A stretch of DNA of 64,000 bases from Mytilus galloprovincialis. Lineage: Eukaryota > Mollusca > Bivalvia > Mytilida > Mytilidae. The notes beneath the pieces were generated by a model, which saw only the letters and a program-made list of their open reading frames with translations, was not told where the DNA came from and made no database searches. The stretch is taken from assembly GCF_965363235.1 (NCBI RefSeq), contig NC_134846.1, forward strand, positions 93,862,571 through 93,926,570, written 5' to 3'. The stretch's first letter is position 1; every line of letters begins with the position of its first letter. Of the stretch, positions 1 through 12,100 are shown in pieces. The translations under genes and the position numbers were made by a program.

Positions 1-481
1 TTGTTTATCAGGTCAACATTTATCTGCTCTGAAATTTTTAGATGAATCGGACAACCCGTTGTTGGGTTGCTGACCCTGAATTGTTAGTTTTAAGGAAATT
101 TTGCTGTTTTTGGTCATTATCTTGAATATTATTATTGATAGAGATAAACTGTTAACAAAAATAATGTTCAGCAAAGTAAGATTTACAAATAAGTCAACAT
201 GACCAAAATGGTCAATTGACCCCCTTAGGAGTTATTGTTCTTTATAGTCAATTTTTAACAATTTTCATAAAATTTGTAAATTTTTCACTAACATTTTCCA
301 CTGAATCTAATGGGCCAGTTCATTATAGATAGAGATAATTTTAAGCAGCAAGAATGTTCAGTAAAGTAAGATGTACAAACACATCACCATCACCAAAACA
401 CAATTTTGTCATGAATCCATCTGCTTCCTTTAATATTCACATAGACCAAGGTGAGCGACACAGGCTCTTTAGAGCCTCTAG
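1..481 (-). mobile_element. Dispersed hairpin-ended repeat (family C), partial copy
   Basis: Read on the minus strand, this stretch begins CTAGAGGCTCTAAAGAGCCT (a short hairpin) at about 475 and continues as the same non-coding sequence found again at 47.5, 51.6 and 63.4 kb. The other end lies off the window. It has no open frame of interest. Family membership is seen directly by comparing copies within the window; its wide abundance in mussels is recalled knowledge. Confidence 0.7.
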
Positions 482-1642
482 TTATGGAATGTAAAAGAAA
501 ATAAAAGAAACTGTATCTTTTTCTACGAATGCTCAATTTATTTTGATGTAACATCAATGACAAAGTCTTGAAATTAGCACCATTTGTTGTAACATCTGCA
601 TGTAATTTTTACTCTATAACTTTAGTTAACTTTGGCCATACCAGAATTAAATGATATTGAACATATTTATTACAGCCTTTTGACAACAAAAAAGGGGGAG
701 GAGGGAGGGTTATTGTTCAATCATATTCATATTAATTTTTTTCCAATTACAATTAAAAAACGTGGTATAAATGTTCAGGATATCTCATTTCCTTGTTCAT
801 TGTTGTTACACAAGACGAACATCATATCATAGTTGAAGAGACAATACTGGGTGTTATTTAAGATTATATAAATTCTTCATAATGGATGTAAAGCAGAGTA
901 CTCTTGGTACTACTCTTGTGAGTATAAAGACTCAAATCTTTGTAACATATTTTTGTTTCATTCTTCTGTGAGCAAGGCATTTAAATCTGAAAAGTCAAGT
1001 TGCATCAACTGTTATGGTACAAGGAAGTAATTATTTACATAGGCGACAATAACAGCCTTATTTGGGCCTGCCTTTTCACTATCAAAGATCCATTGAAAAA
1101 AATTTCGAATTCTGAATTATCAACACCTTTGGGTGTAATTGCAATGGTCAAAGCACCTGGGTTACCTTACAATTTGCGTGCTGTTGTTTTAAAAATATTT
1201 TGTTTATAATTGTATTAATTTGTGTGTTTTGTATTTTTCATAGTTGCATTTAGTGTGCCAAAAAATATGAAAACTTGACGTTCGTGACGTCACATACAAT
1301 ATGAAAACTCGACGTTCGTGACGTCACATACCAAACAATGACGTCATTCAAAAAATTTACTATTTTGAGGAAAAATTTTCTTAAGCAAAAAAAAAACAAA
1401 ACTGACTTTATGTAAAAAAAAAAAAAAAAAAAAAAAAGTAGGGGTGTGATAAAGGGTATGCGATAAAGGATAGGGGTGTGATAAAGGGTATGCGATAAAG
1501 GGTGCGCATCAAAGTTGCGCGATATGGATTAAACAGCAGGCTATTTATCACATATGCAAAACTACTGTATTTACTACTAAACATATGATAATGAGTATTA
1601 ATTTTAATCCTTGTTTTCAAAATTCCAATAGGGAACATATCT
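482..1642. other. Non-coding stretch with poly-A, short minisatellite and CRE-like palindromes
   Basis: I see no supportable gene here. There is an A-run at about 1413-1437. Immediately after it comes a degenerate tandem repeat of the type GTGATAAAGGGTATGCGATA (about 1443-1505). TGACGTCA-type palindromes sit at about 1285, 1320 and 1340. The missing 5' exon of the annexin could lie here or further left, but nothing in this stretch identifies it. Confidence 0.5.
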
Positions 1643-1671
1643 TTTATAATTGTATAAATAAACCAATTGTT

Positions 1672-1701
1672 CAAGACGTTTCGGCCATTGGCCTTCTTCA
1701 G
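1672..1701 (-). ncRNA. Hammerhead-ribozyme-like core in the left arm
   Basis: On the minus strand the order is CTGAAGA, a GGCC/GGCC helix with an AAT loop, GAAA, then CGTCTTG. This matches the hammerhead order CUGANGA - helix II - GAAA. One unpaired A sits at the base of helix II, and helices I and III are not clear. The copy in the right arm (2270-2297, opposite strand) has AAAA in place of GAAA and would be expected to be inactive. Hammerhead motifs are known in Penelope-like elements; activity here is inference. Confidence 0.35.
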
Positions 1702-1882
1702 TTGTTTATTATTCCTCTAAACTACATGGCTGCCATTCTTTTTTAAAACATTGAAAAGATGTTATAGATAAATGTCCTTGGAAACGTCATGACGTCATAA
1801 TACTTTAACGTCATAATAACATGACGTCACAATACTTTTGTATGAATGAAAGTTAAATTATATAAGTTTTGATCAATTACAG

Positions 1883-2149
1883 TCATTCCTTTTTAACGTT
1901 AATTCCAAATGGTCTAATTGTATTTAATTTTTGCATCCATTGTGCCTCAATATATCTCCTGTAATTTGCGGATTTATCGTAAATCTGTTGCAGAACCTGA
2001 ACTGTGATGTCCTCTTTACAATGATCCTCTTGGTTAAAATGTTCTGCCACAGCTGTATCTCTATCATGTCTGATATCTGCAAGATGTTCTTTTATTCTTT
2101 CGTTGAGTGATCTTTCTGTTTCATTCATACAAAAGTATTGTGACGTCAT
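1883..2149 (-). pseudogene. GIY-YIG endonuclease C-terminal fragment of a Penelope-like element
   Basis: The frame reads NETERSLNERIKEHLADI, then AVAEHFNQEDH, VQVLQQ and finally EAQWMQKLNTIRPFGINV before a stop. The spaced E-R-S-L-x-x-R-x-x-E-H, the A-x-x-x-H motif and the closing W-x-x-x-L-N-T-x-x-P-x-G-x-N pattern match the second half of the GIY-YIG nuclease that closes Penelope-like polyproteins. The first half, with the GIY and YIG strands, is missing: the upstream sequence is replaced by the inverted arm, so no nuclease can be made. The true coding part begins within the frame, not at a genuine start codon. Confidence 0.65.
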
Positions 2150-2329
2150 GTTATTATGACGTTAAAGTATTATGACGTCATGACGTTTCCAAGGACATTT
2201 ATCTATAACATCTTTTCAATGTTTTAAAAAAGAATGGCAGCCATGTAGTTTAGAGGAATAATAAACAACTGAAGAAGGCCAATGGCCAAAACGTCTTGAA
2301 CAATTGGTTTATTTATACAATTATAAAAT

Positions 2330-2893
2330 ATATATTAATTTTAAATTAAAAAAAGGATATGCTACTAAATACATAAACTCATCTTGCCCAGCATATTATT
2401 AATTATTAACTTTTATCATGTTTAGATTTTGTTCAAATTGACTCAAAGATGAATTCTTGACAAAAGATGTGAATCAACATGACAAATTGTACTGTTTCCT
2501 CTTGTTTGAGATATAGAAATTGTTAAACAATCATGAATGTTATCTTTCCTGTTTCCTTTATTTAACAGATTTTATGATTAAATCTTAGTTTTAGTCTTGT
2601 TCTTATGTATACAATCATTCTTGAGTGTTATTGTAATAAAGATGTTGCTCCATCCAAATAAGGTCTTTTTATAACTTACTTTATCCTACAAAAAGCCAAC
2701 AATTGTACAAATTACAGAAACATAAATATTGTTTTGCTTTATTAGAAAAAATAAATAAAAACATGAAATAAATGGGAATTTTATGCAATTTCACTTAAAA
2801 GCCCCTGTTCAGTAAAGGATAATAGTGATGTCTAAAGATTGTGTTATCCAACAATATAAACGTTGTATTCAATTATATTAGTAAATAATAATA
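2330..2893. other. AT-rich stretch without recognised features
   Basis: I see no gene, repeat array or motif that can be supported here. It lies between the Penelope-like relic and a MITE, upstream of the first recognisable annexin exon. Confidence 0.5.
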
Positions 2894-3101
2894 CTGTGGA
2901 TTCATTATTATTCGTTGGATACCAATTTTCAAGGATTTCATGGGTACAAGTGAACCACGAATTCAAATGTTCAACGAATAACATATTTCAATAGGCTTTG
3001 TATACAGAGATTGGAAAAACCACGAAATCAAATATCCACGATTATGCAAGTTTTCAGCAATCCACGAAAATTGATACCCACGAAAATAAATGAATCCACA
3101 G
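2894..3101. mobile_element. 208-bp MITE with CTGTGGATTCAT inverted ends and TA duplication
   Basis: The left end CTGTGGATTCATT and the right end AATGAATCCACAG (with one small indel) are inverted. The element is directly flanked by TA on both sides (2892-2893 and 3102-3103), as expected of a Tc1/mariner-type MITE. It ends 40 bp before the annexin exon at 3142. Relics of the same family are visible near 17570-17765 and 61090-61190. Confidence 0.7.
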
Positions 3102-3141
3102 TAAGTTAAATAATAAAATAATGAGAACTTATATTTTGTAG

Positions 3142-6100
3142 ACTGAAGGAACATTGAAGCCTGCCAAAAACTTTAATGCAGAAAATGATGCCAACATTCT
3201 GAGGAAAGCCATGAAGGGCTTTGGTGAGTTGTATATAGATATGAACATAAGGAGGTGTGACCAATGAGACAGGAGATCATTGAATCACAGCTGATCTAAA
3301 AAAAAAAAGCTTTTAAATATTACGTCAATATGTTTAAATAAAGTAATGTTTGGTCAGATTTTAAAATTATGACAATATGAGAAGAAATAGCTCTGATTAA
3401 TTGTTCACTTGCAAGTAAATATCTCTACCTCATTTAATTCAAATGACCTTCAGTTTAACTCATTAGCTAGAGATTGGTTACTCTTGAATTAGTCTTGTTC
3501 AGCCATGAAATGGAAAGAATGTCAACATTGAAAGTGAAAAGAAAGTTGAACCATTAAGTTGACTGATTTGAGATCCACAAAAAAGCAATTTTATACTGGT
3601 AAAGCAGATGATTAACATATTTTTAAACCTATATATAACATGAAATCAAACAGACCTTGAAAAATCCAATTGCAGGAGGTCGCTACCTATTTATATTTAT
3701 ATTAGGTTATGTGATTGTCGGCAGCCTTTGGAGGTCATCTTGATGGTTAATTAGATGGTGTTTAGACTGAAAAAAACCCACCAAGAAATGTGATACATAT
3801 TATGGAGTCCATGCACTGTTAATTGTTTATTTTAGATTTATTGTAATTTGGATATACGTTTAAGTATGTTATAAATTAAATATGAGAATTTGAGTCAAAT
3901 TGGTGAACAAAAATTTGACATCTATTGCCCATTTAAAGGAATAAATTATATAATAATAATAATAAAAAATATAAATTATGAAAAACATCCAAGATTTAAC
4001 CACTGCATGTTGTCATACCAAGGGGAGGCAAGTTGAAAGAATTGTTTATAAAATGATTTAATTTCTAGGTACTGATGAGAAAGCCATCATTGATGTTTTA
4101 GCCTTCAGATCAAGTGAACAGAGACAACAGATTAGAACCATGTTTAAGACTATGTTTGGAAAGGTAAACTTCACCTCTAGAGATTACCTATTTAGGGGGG
4201 TTAACTCTGTAATTTGATATAGTTCTAACCAAAAGTCATCTAGAGATTTTTTTAATTAGAATTGTGATCCTTTACGAAAAAAATATAAGAAATTATGGCT
4301 TAATTATAAGCTGAAATTTCATAAAGTCAGAACTACTTAAATTTAATTAAAATTTGTGCAGAACAGTGTTTTCCTTATATGCTAAATTAAAACTACATAC
4401 AAAATTTCAACTTGAGCCATGTTGCTTTTAATTATAAACAGATGCTAAATATTTTTTATCTGAATTAATTACAATGGGGCTTTTTGTAGCTATCTTTAAA
4501 CTAGCCACCAGAATGCATCTTTTGATAGATATAAGATTTAATATATTTTATTACTTGTGACCTTTTGACATAAAAGTTAAATTTAACCTCCTATGGTTAA
4601 AGACAGATTTACACAGCAGAAAGGTTATGCAGACTTTGTAATCATACAATATCTATGTCTCACTGTGAGTTTAAATTTTGCATAGTTTTGAAGTGACTGT
4701 ATTTGTGTGCATATTTTGTCAACTGTTTCTATGCCATAGAAAATTAGTCAAACTTGACCTTTTTTATTTGAACAGGATTTAATCAAAGAACTGAAGAGTG
4801 AATTAGGAGGTAAATTTGAAGATTGTGTTGTTGCTTTGATGATGCCATGGGATGAATTTGATGCTTATGAGCTAAAACGAGCAATGAAGGTTAGTATAAA
4901 TACTGTTTAATGCAATATTTTATTTTATGGCGTAAGACACATAGTCATTATTGGTTGGATGAGTTCTGCCTTCTATTTCCTGTGTTGTTCCCATAATTCC
5001 ATCTCATGTTGTGACCCCATACAAAGATCATTTTATGACCTCAAAAGCAGTACATTTCCTGTTATTTTATTATGTAATTTTTTTTAAATCACTTTCAAAT
5101 GGGATATTTCTGGCATTCAATTGAATATTTCTGGCATTCCAATGGGATATTTCTGCCATTCCAATGGGATATTTCTGCCATTCCAATGGGATATTTCTGC
5201 CATTCCAATGGGATATTTCTGCCATTCCAATGGGATATTTCTGACATCCCAATGGGATATTTCTGACATCCCAATGGGATATTTCTGCCATTCCAATGGG
5301 ATATTTCTGCCATTCCAATGGGATATTTCTGCCATTCCAATGGGATATTTCTGACATCCCAATGGGATATTTCTGGCATTCCAATGGGATATTTCTGGCA
5401 TTCCAATATAATATTTCTGCCAATTGCAAGTGTTCCAATATCTGATACTGGTTTGCTTTCTCAATATTAATATGTAAAAATGTTTAGGAAAAAAAAACAT
5501 TTTTCTATCTTAAAACCTTGTTTTCTGCATAAAATGCATCAATGGAATTACAAAGCATTGCATATTGTAAGAATTTCTCATTCCTTTTCCAAAACTTAGC
5601 AAGATGTGCTCCGAAATAGCAGAAGAAAGTTACAGAAAAAAAAGCAAGACTTTTTGTCTCGCCTTGACGGAGTAAAAAAGCGAGACAAAGGTATGCTGTT
5701 TCCGGCGTCGGCAACAGTGGGGACGGCGTGATTAGGTCTAGTTTATGGTGAACGGCAAGTGGTAGGTCAATCATATTTGGTATGCAGTTGTATAAGCATT
5801 GGCACATCTCATTTCCATGGAGATAATTTGGCCATGCCCCCTCAGTCATGGTCTATTGACTTCGAAACTTTTGCTTATTTTACATGTATTAGTTTGTGAT
5901 TAGGTCAGTTTATGGGGAACCACAAGTGGTAGGTCAATGATATTTGGTATGCAGTTGTATAAGCATTTGCATATCTGGTTTTCATGGAGATAATTTGGCT
6001 CTGCCCCCTTAGTCATGGTCTATTGACTTTTGAATTTTTTCTAAGTTATGTATAAGTTTGTGATTAGGTCAGTTCAAGGGGAACCCTTAGTGGAAGGCCA

Positions 6101-9100
6101 ATGTTAATTGGTATTCAGTTTTATAAGCTTTGGCACATCTCATTTTCATTGAGAATATTTGGCCTTGCCCCTCAGTCACAGTCTAATGACTTTGAAACTT
6201 ATCTTAGTTTACATGTATTAGTTTGTGATTAGATCAGTTTAAGATGAACTGCTTACAATGTATGTTAAGTCAATGATATTTGGTATGCAAATTTATTGGT
6301 TTTGCAAGTATTGTTTCCATGGAGATTATATAGCCCCACCCCTTCTTCATGGTTCATTGACTTTGAAACTTTTACATAGTTTACAAGTTAATGTTTGTAT
6401 TTAGATTTGGGAACCTTATAATAAGTCAATGGTATTTGGTATGCAGTTGTATTAGCATTGGCACATTTCATTTACAAGGAGATTGTTTAGCGCTATATAA
6501 CTCAATCATGGTTCATTGACTTTGAATATTTGCATAACTTGTGTAAGATGTTAGAGTATTGCTATTTGGATTTCAACATTGGCATAATCAAAATTACAAA
6601 AAGGTGAGACATATCTCTGTGATAACAGTTTATTGTTAATAGAAATAATTCAAACTGAATAAGCATTTCAAAACAACAGGATCAAATGCAAAATATATTT
6701 ATGAAAAAACCTCACATGCTTAAAATATCAAGGACTAAATAATAGTTTCCATTCAATTACCTTTCAAAGATATGCCAACCTCAGTACATGTATAAGATTA
6801 GTAGCTTATACAGGTTCAATCATAATACATAAAAGACACAGACCTGAATGTGACACCAACAGAACAAATAAATAAGAGAGTCATCATAGTCTTCACCAAG
6901 GGTCTATACAATATAAATACTTAACATGGTCACATCTAAATCATTGAAGATAGGTAAGGTTGTTTTTTTTAAAGATTTCTTAAAATTAAGAAATTGTGTC
7001 CCTGTACTCCTGTACTAAATTTTAGGTTTCATTGATTTTTATGCAGTTAAACTGCATTATGCGAGCACCCTAGATTTGTGGTCTACCCAATAAATGCTGA
7101 AATACTTGCCATTTTTAATATCTAGCTGGCTACTATGTTATATATAACTAATTGAACACTTTTTTATTACTTTTAATTCTGGATTACAAAAAATATTACC
7201 AAAAAAACCTTCAATGATCGTCGAATCACCCAAAAGTTTTGAAGTTGCACATAGGAAGTAGTGCTCATTAGGAAGCCTTATGTAGTTTATTATCGCCTGT
7301 GTTTTTGGCTAAGATATCAAAGAACAATTGTATGCAATATTTAATCGCCAAAAATCTTTAAAGACAAGTAGTTTAGATTTCCCAAATGGCAAAAGTCGTA
7401 GGAATATTGTTTGTCGTCAATACGTAGTACTACGTCAGTAGTCTATTATATAATAAGTTCAACTGTTCATGTTGTTGGCGGCAATTTCAAATTAGAAGAC
7501 GAAATTTTCGTATCTTTTCAATTTGGAGGCAAGGGTTCAAATTAGCGGTGGTCCGAGTTCTGTGACCTTTCACTTTTGCAATCGGACTTTCAGCTTGGTT
7601 ACTAGCCACGCCAGTTGCCCGACGGACCTTCCAGTGGAATCCACTTGAAAGAAAATAAAAAATAACTTTGCAAACCTTTTCGCCAAAGTCTCCAAATAAA
7701 TGATCGCAAAACATATATTAATCATTATTATTCATGACAGCGATGTCCATTTTGTTTAACCGCTAGCTATATACAGAAAATCACAGACAAATTTTTTTTT
7801 AAATTCGAGTAAAATCATATCTGACTGACAAAAACAACATTGTAAACACAATGACAATGGCTGCCGTGAAGAAGACAATTACAATATCGGATCCGATTCC
7901 GGAAGAGGATAAGGGTAATTCCGGGTTTTGGCAATCAACTACAAAAAAAATCCAGGCAGGTGACAAAATACATCTATGCATGGTAAATGAATATAAATAC
8001 TGGAATTGAAAACCAAAGGATATATGTGAAAGAAAGAAAAAGCAGAAAATATTTTATACAGAAACTCAAAATTACTTTTTGACAAATTTTAATGTCAAAA
8101 TCCAATACTGTACAATGTGACAGCTGGGATCAGTATATCTAACAATATATATGTTCCTGGTCACAGTATAAATTTTCTTTATCAGTGATAGATGTTGATA
8201 ACGCATGTAAGATGCTTTTAAAATGTAAACATATATTACTGCAATTTTGAAGGGGTATTTTTTTCTCAATTTTGAAGGGTCAGTTAAAGTAGCTGGAAGT
8301 TTCTTACTTTATTTTCACAAATAATGCAACTATATTATATAATACCTGAATGTAGGCAAGATATAAAGGTGGTGTCCTTTGGGCCACTCTACCCCTTCCC
8401 ATTTGATAACTTTGAAACGGATGAGATCCCCACCTCACAACCATATATATTCATGTATGGGACTAGATAACTAATCAAACGAAATATAGGGGAGTTCCTG
8501 GGGTCACCCACCCCCTCCTGTTTGGGAACTTTGAAACAGTTTGGATCCCCACCCCTAAACCATATATATTCAGGTATGGGACAATATAACAAATCAAATG
8601 AAATATAGGGGGAGTCCCTGTGTTCACCCTACCCTCTACTGTTTGATAACTTAGAAACGGATGAGATCCCAACCCCTAAATCGTACATACTTATGTATGG
8701 GACAAAATAACTAATCAAATGAAATATAGGGGAGTCCCTGGGGTCAACCCACACCCCTCCTGTTTGAGAACTTTGAAACGGTCAAGATCCCTACCCCTAA
8801 ACCATATATTCAAATGATATAGGGAGAGTCCCTGGAGTTGCCCCATCTCCTCCCATTTGAGAACTTGGAAATGATCGAGATCCCCACCCCTAAACCATAC
8901 ATACTCATGTATGGGACAATATAACTAATCAAATGAAATAAAGGGGGAGTTCCTGTGGTCACCCCATCCCCTCCTGTTTGAGAACTTGGAAACGGCTGAG
9001 ATCCCCACCCCTAAACAATATATATTCATGTATGGGTCAATATAACTAATTAAATGAAATATAGGGGGAGTCCCTGGGGTCACCCTACCCCTCCTGTTTG

Positions 9101-12100
9101 AGAACTTAGAAATCGATGAGATCCCCACCCCTATGCCATATATATTCATGTATGGGACAATATAACAAATCAAATGAAATATAGGGGAAGTCTCAGGTCA
9201 CCCTACCCCTTCCTGTTTGAGAACTTGAAAACCGTCAAGATCCCCACCCCTAAACCATATGTATTCATGTATGGGACAATATAACAAATCATTTACATTT
9301 ACTATGGGCAGGTCAGTCAGACCTCACCTTTGATCCTTGTAGTAGTGAACATTTGTCTGATTTGTGTCTCATAACTTTGGTACTATAAAACACACACTCA
9401 GTTTTTGTCGAGCCTTCGACTTTAGTCGAAAAAGCGAGACTAAGCGATCCTACATTCCGTCGTCGTCGGCGTCGTCGTCGTCGGCGGCGTCCACAAATAT
9501 TCACTCTGTGGTTAAAGTTTTTGAAATTTTAATAACTTTCTTAAACTATACTGAATTTCTACCAAACTTGGACAGAAGCTTGTTTATGATCATAAGAAAG
9601 TATCCAGAAGTAAATTTTGTAAAAATAAAATTCCATTTTTTCTGTATTTTACTTATAAATGGACTTAGTTTTTCTGCGAGGAAACATTACATTCACTCTG
9701 TGGTTAAAGTTTTTAAAATTTTAATAACTTTCATAAACTATCCTTGATATGTACCAAACTTGGACAGAAGCTTGTTTATGATCATAAGATAGTATCAAGA
9801 AGAAAATTTTGTGAAAATAAATTTCCACTTTTCCGTATTTTACTTATAAATGGAAATAGTTTTTCTGCAAGGAAACATTACATTCACTCTGTGGTTAAAG
9901 TTTTTAAAATTTTAATAACTTTCATAAACTATTCTTGATTTGTACCAAACTTGGACAGAAGCTTGTTTATGATCATAAGATAGTATCAAGAAGAAAATTT
10001 TGTGAAAATAAATTTCCACTTTTCCGTATTTTACTTTTAAATGGACTTAGTTTTTCTGCGAGAAAACATGACATTCACTCTGTGGTTAAAGTTTTTAAAA
10101 TTTTAATAACTTTCATAAACTATCCTTGATTTGTACCAAACTTGGACAGAAGCTTGTTTATGATCATAAAATAGTATCAAGAAGAAAATTTTGTAAAAAT
10201 AAATTTCCACTTTTCCGTATTTTACTTATAAATGGACTTAGTTTTTTTGCCAGAAACAAAACATTCACTCTGTGGTTTAAGTTTTTAAAATTTTTATAAT
10301 GTTCTTAAACTATCCTGGATTTCTACCAAACTTAGACAAAAGCTTGTTTCTGATCATAAGATATTATTCAGAAGTAAATTTTGTAAAAAAAAAATTCACT
10401 TTTTCCGTATTTTACTTATAAATTGACTTAGTTTTTCTTCCAGTTATTATTACATACAGTCTGCAGTTAAAGTTTATAAAACATTTATTAGATTCATAAA
10501 CTATCCTGGATTTTTTTACCAAACTTGGAAGCTTCTTTCAATCAAAAGACAGTATCGTGAGGGAAATTTTTATTGATGTTTTTCCTCATTTTTGTTGAGT
10601 CTGCGATTAACAGCAAAAGTAGGCGAGACACTGGGTTCCGTGGAACCCTTACGAATTTTCTTTACAGGGAAACCAGTCCATTCATACTATTACATTTTCG
10701 TACTAAGTCAACATGTACTACTAACAGTCAACTTAAACCAATGTTAACTACCAACTAGAACCATTGCAATCATTGCGAACTTGTACCACTGCAGACTCAC
10801 CATAAAAATATACATTGATATATGCATTGCTTTTGAAACCTTGATAACATATAAATTATTTGCCTTAACAATTAATTCATTAGATAAACATAAATGTACA
10901 ATATATGAATGTTTAATGTTGAAGCAACATTGCCACAGTTTCATAATTAGGCTTGCCTTGGTTTTTGGTTAACTGCCTTCAGCGCTTACAGCGCTTTGAA
11001 TGTTTTTAATTACTTCTGAGAAATTTTGATTGATGTCCTGGTTTACAATAAAAGTGAAAATGTTAAAGTTTGAATCAATGGTATTATTGTACTTTTGTTT
11101 AATCCCTTTTTTATGTTATTATTTTTTTTATATTTTTTTTACAGGGTGTTGGAACAGATGAGGATGCCATGATTGAAATATTGTGTTCAAGGACAAACAA
11201 ACAAATACAGGAAATTATAGCTACATACAAAAGATGTAAGTAACAGGTCATAGGTCAAATAAACAGATACAGGAAATTATTGCTACATACAAAAGATGTA
11301 AGTAACAGGTCATAGGTCAAATAAACAGATACAGGAAATTATTGCTACCTACAAAAGATGTAAGCAACAGGGCATAGGTCAAATAAACAGATACAGGAAA
11401 TTATTGCTACGTACAAAAGATGTAAGTAACAGGTCATAGGTCAAATAAACAGATACAGGAAATTATTGCTACGTACAAAAGATGTAAGTAACAGGTCATA
11501 GGTCAAATAAACAGATACAGGAAATTATTGCTACGTACAAAAGATGGAAGTAACAGGTCATAGGTCAAATAAACAGATACAGGAAATTATTGCTACATAC
11601 AAAAGATGTAAGTAACAGGTCAAAAATGAAATAAACAGATACAGGAAATTATTGCTATGTACAAAAGATGTAAGTAACAGGTCATAGGTCAAATAAACAG
11701 ATACAGGAAATTATTGCTACGTACAAAAGATGTAAGTAACAGGTCATAGGTCAAATAAACAGAAACAGGAAATTATAGATACATACAATAGATGTAAGTA
11801 ACAGGTCATAGGTCAAATAAACAGATACAGGAAATTATTGCTACGTACAAAAGATGTAAGTAACAGGTCATAGGTCAAATAAACAGATACAGGAAATTAT
11901 TGCTACCTACAAAAGATGTAAGTAACAGGTCATAGGTCAAATAAACAGATACAGGAAATTATTGCTACGTACAAAAGATGTAAGTAACAGGTCATAGGTC
12001 AAATGAACAGATACAGGAAATTATTGCTACGTACAAAAGATGTAAGTAACAGGTCATAGGTCAAATAAACAGATACAGGAAATTATTGCTACGTACAAAA

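Larger units (their letters stand above)
1643..2329 (-). mobile_element. Penelope-like retroelement relic with inverted terminal arms
   Basis: Two arms of about 210 bp (1643-1851 and 2119-2329) are inverted copies of each other with few differences. They flank a 267-bp centre that codes on the minus strand for the C-terminal part of a GIY-YIG endonuclease domain. This layout, a GIY-YIG end plus flanking repeats that can be inverted, is what is known of Penelope-like elements. Each arm carries a hammerhead-ribozyme-like core. The reverse transcriptase domain is absent, so the copy is 5'-truncated and non-autonomous. Confidence 0.7.

Noticed and set aside
5070..5500. Overlapping frames on both strands with [23 protein letters not shown] repeats
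   Set aside because: All frames are open at once because of the 22-bp unit; intronic minisatellite.
7487..7714. Minus-strand 75-codon frame
   Set aside because: No recognisable domain; the opposite strand holds the more gene-like frame at 7851, and composition alone does not support a gene.
9313..9504. Frame with an arginine run
   Set aside because: Encoded by a CGTCGTCGG microsatellite in the head of a repeat element.
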